From positions 55,399,840-55,463,839 of the forward strand of contig JAVMKO010000002.1 of assembly GCA_032164245.1 (NCBI GenBank): a stretch of DNA of 64,000 nucleotides. Reading direction: 5' to 3'. Shown here in pieces: positions 11,351 to 22,200 of the stretch. Source of the DNA: Sternotherus odoratus. Lineage: Eukaryota > Chordata > Testudines > Kinosternidae. The position numbers and the translations under genes were made by a program. The notes below the pieces were generated by a model. The model was not told the DNA's origin. It saw only the letters and a program-made list of their open reading frames with translations, and did no database searches. The number at the start of each line of letters is the position of its first letter. Position 1 is the first letter of the stretch.

Positions 11351-11562
11351 TTCCCAAGAATCATAGAACTGGAAGGAGCCTCGAGAGGTCATTTAGTCCA
11401 GTCCCCTGCACTCGTGGCAGGACTAAGTATTATCTAGACCACCCCTGACAGGTGTTTGTCCAACCTGCTCTTAAAAATCTCCAATTATGGAGATTCCACA
11501 ACATCCCTAGGCAATTTATTCCAGTGTTTAACCTTCCTGACCGTTAGGACCTTTCAGCTTGT
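11351..11562 (-). mobile_element. CR1 LINE 3' end
   Basis: The 3'-terminal CR1 sequence lies in antisense: the element's 3' end is at the low coordinate (AATCATAGAACTGG is the complement of the usual CR1 ATTCTATGATT tail). It is followed by the conserved block TTGTCCAACCTGCTCTTAAA and a GGAGATTCCACAACATCCC stretch. It is truncated at about 11560. Confidence 0.85.
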
Positions 11563-12052
11563 AGGAGGCAGAATTTTTTGCAGACATGCCCCCTATTTAT
11601 TAAAAAATGTTTTGCTAAACAAAAGATCTGTACATGGGAAGAGGAGAGACATTGTTTTGCATAAAGCAACATCCAGAATTGAAAGGGTTGTATCTTACTG
11701 CTTAATGTGCAAATTTCCCATAACGGAAATTACCAGCTTGGAAATTACCAGTGGGAGTAAAGAACATGAGTCATACAAAGTGATGGCCAGAAGAGGATAT
11801 AAGGAGTAGCCTGCAAGCTTGGTTACAAAGGGGAGATCTTTTAGGGAAGTCAAAAAGGGAAGGAGGATGTAAGATCGAACTTTCACCTGACATGTAGAAG
11901 GAGACAGACAGCTTTCAGACAGAGAGCGGGACCTCTTTTTTTTTTTTTAAGAATCTTTTTCTTTGTTAAAGAAAATTTAAAAATTGCCTCCAATACAATA
12001 GCATAGTTAAGGACTTTTTGCAGCCCCATAACCTGTTTTACACAATTCTAAC
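11563..12052. other. Intergenic, no gene seen
   Basis: AT-rich, including a T-run near 11938-11949. No supported exon. Confidence 0.4.
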
Positions 12053-12789
12053 TGTAGTAAGATGAGGCCCTGAAACATGAACCCTGGTATCAGAGGCCCA
12101 GCATAAGGCCTAAACTAAAGTAATGGTCAAGACTTTGCTAACATAAAGCAAAGTTAAGCTGTGACCGAGAGGCAGGCCCTGCTCACAGAAGCTGGCAAGG
12201 AAAGGGCTGATGTTGCAAAAGTACACAAATCTACAAAGTACCAGAAGACTTGTACATTCCATACAGATACAAGGAACAGGCTGACCCATCCTAAAAACGG
12301 GCAAAGGGGTAATATGATGGATAGAGTTGTTTTGCTTGAACCAACATGTACAAGGTGAGAGGCGGCACCTTACTATGTAGAGGGGATGCACCTTGCTACG
12401 TAGAGGGGATGCACCTCAATATATCAGGAGTGATGTGTAGCTTGTTTGTACCTGTGTATAAGAACACAGAGCTGGGGCGGTGTCTTTGTCTGGCCTAGGG
12501 GGACAGTGAAGAGTCCCACCACTGACTGACCCGGTCCATTGTCAGGGGGCACAAATTCGTAGTATGTCTTGTAGAGTCTACGGGAAACTATTACTGTGCT
12601 TCGTTTGACAATAAACCTGAACCGAGTGCCTTCATACCTTACTAGAGTCTATGGTCATTGGGGGTTCTCTCAGGGTCTGCTGTGTCAGCTATCTGCGCAG
12701 AGCTGGGGCAGCACACAGCAGGAACACGCACGCAGCCAACTGAATCATTGAATAAGAGCAGAGCACCACACCGGTAGCTACTGACAACA
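12053..12789 (+). mobile_element. Solo LTR of an endogenous retrovirus, 737 bp
   Basis: The sequence starts TGTAGTAAG and ends GACAACA, with a perfect 5-bp duplication CTAAC on both sides (12048-12052 and 12790-12794). A TATAAG box at 12457-12462 and AATAAA at 12610-12615 give the U3-R order on the + strand. A 23-bp unit containing TAGAGGGGATGCACCT is tandemly repeated near 12375-12420, as in some LTR enhancers. No internal retroviral genes are present. Confidence 0.8.
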
Positions 12790-12794
12790 CTAAC

Positions 12795-14875
12795 CAACTC
12801 ATCACTTTTGTGTGGAGTGATGGGAATGTGAATGTTTTTTCATGTAGTGAGGAAGAGTTAGCAGGATTTTTGGGTCAACTAGGACTTTATGGAAAGATAT
12901 GAAGCTGGTGAGCTACATCCTCTGGTACATCCAATAATTATACTGTAAACAGATACCACACCTGTGCTACCCTCTAACAAAATGGTAGTAGATTGTAAGT
13001 GTGCATACATCTGCATAAATTTGCAAAACCATTAGAAGCACTAATGATTTCGTGAGCTAATACCCACTTCGTCATATCTTGTAACTATATCTTGCAAGTG
13101 CATATCAGGAATTTCCATTTACATAGTTTAGAAAGCAAAAACCAGATAATTACTGTGAAGAGCAAAATTCCCCCCTCTCTAACACTGGGGTAACAGAGGG
13201 GGTCTCTCTCTTATGGCTCCTTAACTATAAGCTGCTTCTCCAGCTTAAGTTAAGTCTTTACACCCCCAAAACTTCCCATACAAACAAAGCAGCACTCCAC
13301 ACTTATAACAATTACTATAAAAGATTTTAGTATCAGGGCTATTTCTCAACACATGTTCTAAATAGAGGGAAATACTGTTGTGTCTTAGACAGTAAAGCTT
13401 GAGAACTACTGGAAAATGTTGGCATTTTAATGACAATCACCATATAGTGAGCTGGGATAAAGTGCTCACATGTACTCAATTTCATGGTCATTTACTGTAA
13501 GGAATCATGCAAAAGTAAGCACAGAGATGTGCCTAGAAAATGACTGTAGATTTTCAGCTTCTTTTTTAAAAAACAAGTCCGGTCCCAAATGACTGTTGAG
13601 ACATCACTTACTATCTGAATCTTCTAAATTGTCCAAATGCCATTGCTGATATTGGTGGGATGCCAGGATTTGAGCTCCTATTGGCTGAGCTATAATCTGA
13701 ACTATAATCAAAGCTTAATTTGTATCGATTACATTTATATTAACTGCAATATTACAGCCACTCCTTTTTTCTCATTGGAGATCCAGTGTCCTCATTGTTA
13801 TAAACTACTCTACCATTGGTCTTGAAAAGGAGTCACTCAGACTATTGACAAGAAAAAGTAGATGTGTAATGACACTGTCATATAATCAAGTAGCCATTTT
13901 TCAGTGGAATTCCCTTTAAGACTAGATTGAATTTCCATTTCTTGAGAATAGACCCCTAAAACTTACCACGGAATCACTAAAGAATGCCTAGAGTTGGTGA
14001 CTACTCTGAATCCTTCCCCCTCTCTAAGCAGAGGGAGTACCCTGATATCAGAACACACACACACATATACAGGATTAGTACTCAAACTGACCCTTCTTTG
14101 TGGGTTTGTCTTTTATTGGGAGTCAAAATAACAGCACAATAAGCTAGGCTGCTCTTAGGAATTCTCTCCAGAACCTCTCTGTCCCAGACCGTAGTCACCT
14201 CTGCCCAGAAAGCCACTCCCACCTATTTTTATCCAAGATGGTGCTAGTGAGCCAGCAAGAATCAGCCAGCAGCCCCAGGCAGGGGTCTAACAATATGTGT
14301 GTGATGGGTAGATGGGTATAGAGTGATAAGGATGAGAAAGGAACAGTTTCTGAGTCAGGTGAGATGGAAGGATGTTTCTGAGTTCCAGAAGTTCTGAGTC
14401 TATAGTGAAGTAGGTAGCACAGGACAAGGTTCTGAGCCTGGAAGTTTAGATGAAGTGGACTTTGAGCCGGAAAGAAGAGTGAGGTCAAAGGGGGGGGGAG
14501 GGGCTTCAGAGCTATATGTGAGATGAGTAGGAAAGGATGAGTTCTAGGTTTTGAGCTAAGGGGAAAGAAGATCTGGAATATGGTTGGGTCGGGCTCAAGG
14601 AGATTTCTGAGCAGGAAATCTGAGCAGGGTTAGGTTAGAGATCAATAATCTGATGGGGGTCAAAGTTTCTGAAAGGGGAGGGAAATGGCAGAATTGAGTG
14701 TAGGTGAGTGAAGTGATTGGATTATAAGGTTGTGCATGACAAAGGGGTTAATTGATGAAAGAGGGTTTTGATCCTGTAAGGTGCTGAAAGTTCAATCTAT
14801 TCGTTGGTGCTTTGCTGGATCAAGACCAGAGTGCCCAGATCCAGCCAAGAGCTTGACTAAATTGGTGGTGTGCAG
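12795..14875. other. Intergenic, no gene seen
   Basis: No supported exon. A degenerate stretch at 13040-13070 (TTTCGTGAGCTAATACCCACTTCGTC) resembles the inverted arm of the Penelope-like copies. A short (AC)n lies at 14055-14066. A polypurine-rich tract runs from 14290 to 14760. Confidence 0.4.
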
Positions 14876-15419
14876 CAGGGCCGGCGACAGAAATTTGGGG
14901 GCCCCCTACTCTGATAGTTTGGGGGCCCCCCAGCCCAGCCGGGCCCCCCCCAGCCCAGCCGACAGCGGCTGGGGGCCCCCCCAGCCCAGCCCAGCCGACA
15001 ACGATGGGGGGCCGCCCAGCCCAGCCGACAGCGGCTGGGGGCCCCCCCAGCCCAGCCGGGCCCCCCCCAACCCAGCCGGCGCTCCCCCCCTAGCTGACAG
15101 CGGCTGGGGGAGGAAGCCCAGCCGCCCGCCCCCCCCCCCCCCAGCCGGCACTCCCCCCCCAGCTGACAGCTGGCCGCAGCGGGAGCGAGAGCCCGGGAGC
15201 GGCGTGAGCCGCCCTTGCAGCTCCCCCCCTGCTCCCCGCCCTTTCTCCCCTTGGACTGCGCCGCTGCCGCCGGCCGGGCTCACTGCTCCTGCCGGGGACA
15301 GGCGCGCTCGTCTGGAGGAGAGCCGCGCCGGATGACTACGGGTAGAGCTGTACCAGGGCCCCCCTAAAGTGCGGGGCCCGGTACAGCTCTACCTGTAGTA
15401 CCCCCTGTCGCCGGCCCTG
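14876..15419 (+). mobile_element. GC-rich hAT MITE, copy 1
   Basis: A 544-bp element has inverted ends CAGGGCCGGCGACAG / CTGTCGCCGGCCCTG and a perfect 8-bp duplication GTGTGCAG (14868-14875 and 15420-15427), as expected for hAT. The interior is C-rich with GGGGGCCCCCCAGCCCAGCC repeats and a palindromic GTAGAGCTGTACC..GGTACAGCTCTAC near the right end. It has no coding capacity; the long open frames inside are low-complexity. It ends 664 bp upstream of the CYP7A1 TATA box. Sister copies lie at 33953-34713 and 45565-46050. Confidence 0.9.
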
Positions 15420-15925
15420 GTGTGCAGACAGGGGGAAGATAGATCAGGAGGTAAGAGAGCTAGACTGGAGGAGGGAGAGGGAGGCTGCAACTAGTCAAAA
15501 ACAGCAAAATGAGCGAATGCAGTTTTCTCCTACTCCTGCCCTGTGCTGTAACTATGTCCATGATTTTCATTTTGACAGTGATAGATGATTGGAGGGGGGA
15601 ACCATCTTTTTCTTCCCATTTTCCTATTAATCTCTCATTCCCAGCCAAAATCTTCCCCTGACTCCCTTGAAAATTTAGTCAACCTGCAGGGAGAAGATGA
15701 GGTGTGGTAGGGTGCCATGGCAGAAGAGTCAGGGAACTATGGTAAGTACTTGGGGCACCAGCTACCACTGTCTGTATGCTGGCTTGTCATCTCATGTATT
15801 GCTAAACTTGAACTATAAACTGTAGTTGATAAATCTACATGACAGATCAAAACACACCTGAGAGACCTTCAAATTATCAACTATTACAGCTCTTTGATTA
15901 CTTTGGAACCTCTACTAATACCAGC

Positions 15926-15934
15926 TCAAGGCCA
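15926..15934 (+). promoter_or_regulatory. LRH-1 (NR5A2)-type site in CYP7A1 promoter
   Basis: TCAAGGCCA matches the extended half-site bound by LRH-1/FTF. The same nonamer lies in bile acid response element II of mammalian CYP7A1 promoters. It is 157 bp upstream of the TATA box. Function here is inferred from sequence identity and position. Confidence 0.6.
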
Positions 15935-16021
15935 TCTCTGCAACTGTCTGGATTAATCCCCTCAAGTTTTTTTACAGAGATAGCGGTCAGCATGAAGACA
16001 TAATAGCTTCTGTCCAGAAAT

Positions 16022-16063
16022 GGTTAATTAATAGCTTGCCTGGGTTATTTAAGTTCAATTAAG
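16022..16063 (+). promoter_or_regulatory. HNF1-like and nuclear-receptor half-site cluster
   Basis: GGTTAATTAATAG (16022-16034) resembles an HNF1 site. AAGTTCA (16051-16057), inside TTTAAGTTCAATTAAG, is a nuclear-receptor half-site placed where mammalian promoters have the AGTTCA-containing bile acid response element I. Both are immediately upstream of the TATA box. These are motif matches only. Confidence 0.4.
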
Positions 16064-16082
16064 TAAATTGGTGCCCCTGATC

Positions 16083-16090
16083 TATATAAA
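16083..16090 (+). promoter_or_regulatory. CYP7A1 TATA box
   Basis: TATATAAA lies 82 bp before the start codon, so transcription is expected near 16113 with a 5' leader of about 50 nt. Short leaders and a TATA promoter are typical of CYP7A1. Confidence 0.75.
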
Positions 16091-16164
16091 AAGTGGCTGT
16101 TTGATTTGTCACTCTCAGTCTTTAAAGTGTACCACGCTACTCTTTTGACTTGAAATTTCCTGAA

Positions 16165-16244
16165 ATGTTAGCAGCATCTTTGATCTGGGGAATAGTGGTG
16201 ATACTATGCTATTGTTTTTGGTTTATTCTGGGAATAAGAAGGAG
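16165..16244 (+). CDS. CYP7A1: CYP7A1 coding exon 1
   Basis: It encodes the membrane anchor ([22 protein letters not shown]). The ATG at 16165 is the only one that fits the family N-terminus. It ends after two bases of codon 27, before GTAAGG. Confidence 0.93.
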
Positions 16245-19200
16245 GTAAGGTTTCTTTTTAAACATATTCCAACTCTAATTTCTATAAAAAGATGAAGTGT
16301 ATATATCTGAGCAAAACTAGTCTGAACATTGGCAGATTGATAAGTAAAGGGAAACAATGGTGATGTTGGTGTTTGTTCTTTGAAATCTTTGTATTATAAT
16401 GGCATTTTTTGTGTACATAAATTAAAAAAACAAGCAGGCTATGCAGACACATATTCATGACTAACAAAAGATAGAGATAAAAAGAAAGGAGGAGTTCATT
16501 TGTAAACAAGGTTCTCATAATTTGGAACATTAAAGGGCTGATTTTCAGAAGTGCTTAGTATATGCAGCTTCTACTGAAAACAGGATTTGCAGGTGCTCAC
16601 TATTTTTGAGAAATCAGATCCTATCTATTTATACTTCTGATATACAGATGACTGTTTTATCCCTTATCCCTTTTTCATATTTTTTTCTGTATCAATGTAG
16701 TTTAATCTGGACTGTAGCCATATTGAACCCATACTTTTAATGCTAGTTACCATTTGGCTTGTTTACTGTATTGAGTAAATACTCTGAATTCTTTATCCTA
16801 TTGGCATGTGCTCTGTACAGAAACAAAGAAATTCACTAATATATTTACTATAAAAAGTAGCTTTGACTTGCCTTTTGCATCACTCTCTGTTTTTAAAGTG
16901 TACCACGCTTTTAGCTACACCTTTCCACTTGAAACTCCTGAAATTTTACTCAGATTGCCTGAAAGATTAGCAGCATCTTTGATCTGAGGAATAGTGGCCT
17001 TCTTTGAGGAAGGGGACCACACAGCAAGTATGAAAAATCAGGACAGGGGGTGGAGGGTAATAGGTGCCTATGTGACACAAAGCCCCAAATATCGTGACTG
17101 TCCCTATAAAATAGTGACATTTGGTCACCCTATCTGGAAGTTGTAATACTTTGGCTTCATTTTGGTTGTTGGGCTTAATGTACAGGTGCCGGGTGGTGTT
17201 GTGGCCTATGTTATACAGTTTAGATTAGGAGGTGATTACAGCAGGATGGTCTACCCCTTTAAGGGCCTGCAGAGATAGGGAGCAGCAGGCTGAGGCTTAA
17301 AGAGGAGCCCATCAGGCAGCTTTTGGGAACCAGCTGATCCAGCTGGGAATCAGATCCAGTCATTAGCTGCTGCTTAACTAGAGCAGCTAGTTCCCAACAC
17401 GTGCTTACTGGGCTTCTTAAGCCACAGTCTGCTGCTCCCTAGCTCTGCAGGTGCTTAAAGGCGCAGACCACCTTGCTACGACAGTCTGGTGGTCCCGTCT
17501 GACTTTAAATTCTATGCCTTTATGACACCTATTATTTAAAAGTTATTAGTGACTTCCTGTGGGTGTCCATATCCAGGAATACAGTTATCTGGATCCCAAG
17601 CACCTGAACACACGACTCATTTTAAGCATGTGCTTTGTTGAAATGGGGCCTATGGGCAAAACTCCCATTGATTTCAATGGTCCAGGATCAGACCCGAGTG
17701 AGACATGCAAACAAGGATACTGTAATACTCTTTCTTTGGTGGGTTCAAAGGGCTCAGCATTCAATGAGCTAGAGAATTGTGCAAGCCAAAGACCAACTAA
17801 TCAAATAAAATAATCCCATCTTCATGCCTCTAGAGGGCCAAATGCTGCTTGTTCATCCATCTTCAATTCCTCCATTATTTCTGTTCATCTGTTAATAATT
17901 TTGGTTTTTTTAATACAGTCTTAATTGTGTGTATTTGAGGGAATGTTATCTAGTTTAGATTTTGCAGATCAATTAAGGGCACAATCCTGAGCAACTAAGG
18001 GGCTTATTTTTGCAAAGTGATGTGCATCCTCAATTCCCATCGGGTATTGAGGACACTGAAGCAACTCCCAGGATCAGGTTCTAGAGGGGCTGAATCTGCA
18101 CTACTGAAGGAGCTTTGTCACTGACTTCAGCTGGAACAGGGTCAGACCCTAGGTGCTGAGGGCCCAGTCCTGTGTCCGATAAAGTCAACAACAGCTGGGC
18201 CAATGACTTTAAGGAGAGCAAGTGTGGATTCCTACTTACAGAAACTACAAACCAGAAATTCTGAACCTCATTTTGCAAAGTATTAGTTACATGAGTATTG
18301 CTTATTTATTTGGATGATTATCATTGAAGTCAATGGGACTTATATAGCCTACTTGCATGCTATAAGGAAGAGAATGGCAATTATTTTCACAACACATTTT
18401 CAAAAAAGTGGTTGTCTTTAAACTTTCCCATGAAAATTTTGTATAGTTTCCACTGAAGAGCTGAAAAACAAACACTTTTCATATTCAAAACACACATACA
18501 GCAACCATTTTGGTATAAACTTTGAATGTCACAAAAAATGAATCTTAATTTGTTGTGTTTTTTTTTAAACACAATTTTTTTTTTTACACAGAAATTTTTC
18601 AGGTTTCTTCTTGAAAAATGGGAGTTTCTGCCAAAAGTGAAACTTTTACTGAATATTTTCAGTTGTTTCAAAAAATATTTTTTGGGAGGCCAGCTCTCTC
18701 TAGTCAGCTCAGGAGGGGTTGGTAAGACTGGGCCCTACAGAAGGGTACCTATAACTGAAAAATATCAGCAGACAGGTTGTCAGCAAAAAGCAGATAAAGT
18801 GACAACCCCCCCCCCCCAAACCTAGTAACAAAAAGATACACCAGATAAATGTCCCTTTCATCATGTGATGAAAGCTGCCAAACTAGGACTCTGGCAGGCT
18901 GCCCAGAGAAATCAGCTCAGGTAGCAGAGCTCCTGAACTGAGCAATCTTTGCCAGAGATCCTGAAAAGTACTGGGATGGGCTCCAACAACAAGAATATCC
19001 CAGGCAATATTAACTTCTGGGACAGCGTATTTATTTAAGGCACAATTATTTAAATGCTTGCAATGAATAGAATGTTACATTTTAAATGGAGAGAAAGAAC
19101 CCACCCAAATGTAAAAAATAAAAGCTAGAGTGACATAACTTAAGTTAAAAGGACATTTTTTGTTATTATTGGATTCTAATAAGGCTTCTGTAGGCTGATA

Positions 19201-22200
19201 CGTTCATTCTTTCTAAGTTACTAGAGACCTCATTATGGATTTATTACGAAAAGGAGGGCAATTTCCTATCAACACTGATAGAAAATTAATGTTATAAACA
19301 GACTGGTATCACAATCTTATTTAGCTGTCCAAGCTGAAGGACGGGTCTTAATTTATAACCCTAATTTGTAACATTTGTTTGTAATTTGTAGGCGTCCAGG
19401 TGAGCCACCAGTGGAAAATGGGCTACTTCCATATCTGGGCTGCGCTTTGCAATTTGGTGCCAACCCGCTTGAATTTCTCAGAGCAAGACAAAAGAAATAT
19501 GGGCACATTTTCACTTGCAAAGTGGCTGGAAAATATGTTCATTTTCTCACTGACCCTTTTTCATACCATTCAGTGATACGCCAAGGAAGGCATTTGGACT
19601 GGAAAAAGTTCCACTTCGCTGCTTCTGCAAAGGTACCGCTTTAAAACGACTGCAGTATTTTAACATATTTTAATATGAAAAATATCAACATGGTCAAGTC
19701 AGACTGTACCTAGTTAATTTACATGCAACTTTTTAGTATTTCTGCCCATCTGAAAGATAGTCTGTCTCCTGGCTCAAATCTACCAACAATGTATCCAATA
19801 TTTTATTGCTTAATGTAAATAACAATAGTTTTTGCAAAACCAGATTTAGGTTATCCAACAATGACATTATTTAGCCATGTAATATCCCAAAAATACTAGA
19901 GCAAAAGTATAGCACAAGATGATTTGCACTACTGTGAATTTATATTGAATTGACTAATTTTAAAAACAAATGTACTGCTTGTGAAAGATGCCAGATTAGC
20001 AGCCCCATCAGTACAAGTTTCTTCCCATTAGCCTAGCATTGTTCTTCAGTCACTAGTTGAAGTTTCATTCAGGCTCATTCAAACCTTGGCCTTTCTGCCA
20101 ACAGAAGAACAGTTATGGTGTTGACTGTGTAATGTGGAAGCCTGTGTCCTAGAATCTAAATTCTAGATTAATCTGCAAACTTGTTTCACTGAGGACTTCA
20201 AACAGCACTTAGATGACCCCTTTCACACAGCAAGCCTCTTAGTGCGACACCCCCCCCTTATACCTTAAAACCACTTTTTATACATTATAAATGCTGGATG
20301 CAAAGCGGGGTTTGGGGTGGAAGTTGACAGCTCGTGACCCCCATGTAATAACCTCACAACCCCCAGTTTGAGAAGCCCTGCCCTAAGGATATGGCTACAC
20401 TACAATAACTGGCTGGGGTCAGCTGACTCAGGCTTGCGTGGCTTGGGCTGTGGGGATATAAACTGCAGTGTAGACATTCAGGCTCAGGCTGGAGCAGGGC
20501 TCTGGGACCCCACAATTGGGAGAGGAGGGGGGTTTCAGAGCCCAGGCTACAGCCTGAGCCCAACTATCTGTATTGCAGTTTTATAGCTCTGCTGTCCAAG
20601 GTGTCCATGAGCCTCAGTCAGCTGATTCAGGCCAGTTGTGGATGTTTTACTGGAGTGCAGCCATAAGTGATCATACTTATTTATTTATAAGCATGTATCA
20701 AGGAATATTTTTGTGTGCTTAGTTAATACTTATGAAGACTTGTGGCCAATGATCACTTTACAGAGTTGACAGTTTTTACTCTGTCCCTGTATTAAATTAT
20801 GAAGATAATTTTGGCCATGATTTCCCTTGTAAATTATTATTTACCAAGGCTGTGATGATCCTCGTTTATCTTGCAAACAATTTATTTGGTGGCAGGCTTT
20901 TGGACATGGCAGTATTGACCCACATGATGGAAACACCACTGAAAATATGCATCAGACTTTCATTAGAACCCTGCAAGGTAGTGCCCTGAATTCCCTCATT
21001 GAAGCTATGATGGAAAACCTACAATATGTCATGCTGCAATCAAGTACATCTAAGCTGCATTCCAACAACTGGGTAACGGATGGGCTGTATGCGTTCTGTT
21101 GCCGGGTGATGTTTGAATCGGGCTTTTTAACACTTTTTGGTACAGAGTCTAATTCAATCCAAGACAAGAATCTAGCTCAGTGGGAAACCCAGAGGGCACT
21201 TATTCTAAATGCTCTTGAAAACTTCAAGGAATTTGATAAAATCTTCCCAGCCCTTGTGGCGGGCGTGCCTATCCATGTGTTCAAGAGTGCCCACAATGCC
21301 CGGGAGAAGTTGGCAGAGGCTCTGCTCCATGAGAACCTCAGAAAAAGGAACAACATCTCTGAGCTCGTCACTCTCCGGATGTTCTTAAATGACACTCTGT
21401 CTACTTTTGATGATAAGGAAAAAGCAAAAACCCACGTGGCTGTACTATGGGCTTCACAGGCTAACACCATACCTGCTACTTTCTGGAGCTTGTTCTATCT
21501 TATTAGGTAAGTGGCAGTGTTTGCAGTTTCCAAAGTAAAATAACTTCTTGACTTAGCTGCCACTCAGAAATTGTCTCAGCATTAAGGGCCAAATTCTGCA
21601 CTTGGATGAATGTCAAATCCAGGTCCCACTGATGTCGATGGCAAAACTCCTATAGATTTCGGCACGCCCTGGATTTTGTCCTGCAGACTCCCACAGAAAC
21701 CCTCTCATGCAGCCCAGGGAAGGAGATGGTCCCATATAAGGTTTTTCTACATTAGAGAAATTTACTACAAATGTCTTGTCCAATGCTGTGAGCCCTGGTA
21801 TAGACAAGACTTTTGCAGTCACAAGTGCTTTTACCGTTACATCTATTAAACCTTCAGAGAAAGTCTAAACAACACAGTATTAAAAACACCAGTGGCTTTG
21901 GAAGCCTTGATTACACTAGGGCTCCCAACATTAGGTCCAGTGGGACATTTTTAGATCATTTCCTAGAATAGACAAGGTTTTATTGAAAACTTTTGTTTAT
22001 CTGCCCACCTGTTAGAGTTGTAGAAATATATTGGCTGCTTTACAGAAAAAAAAAGAGGCTTCTGCAGAGCCTATATTGATGTAACACTGTTGAAGTTAAT
22101 GGAGTTACACCAATTTGCACCATTGGAAGGTCTGACCGATAGGTCCTGATTCTTCATTCTGCTACCCTGTTTTCACTCTGGTGTAACTCCACTGCATCCA

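Noticed and set aside
12355..12420. Short tandem units TAGAGGGGATGCACCT as a possible CRISPR-like array
   Set aside because: Only about two and a half units with no distinct spacers, inside a vertebrate LTR. This is ordinary LTR U3 repetition.
13030..13080. Hammerhead/Penelope-like motif TTTCGTGAGCTAATACCCACTTCGTC
   Set aside because: It resembles the inverted arm of other copies, but stem II and the core are broken and no boundaries or target duplication could be found. Kept only as a note in the region entry.
16881..17040. Intron 1 duplicate as the true CYP7A1 first exon
   Set aside because: It lacks the start codon, has in-frame stops, and has no donor at the family exon boundary. The copy at 16165-16244 has the ATG, the conserved anchor and a GTAAGG donor.
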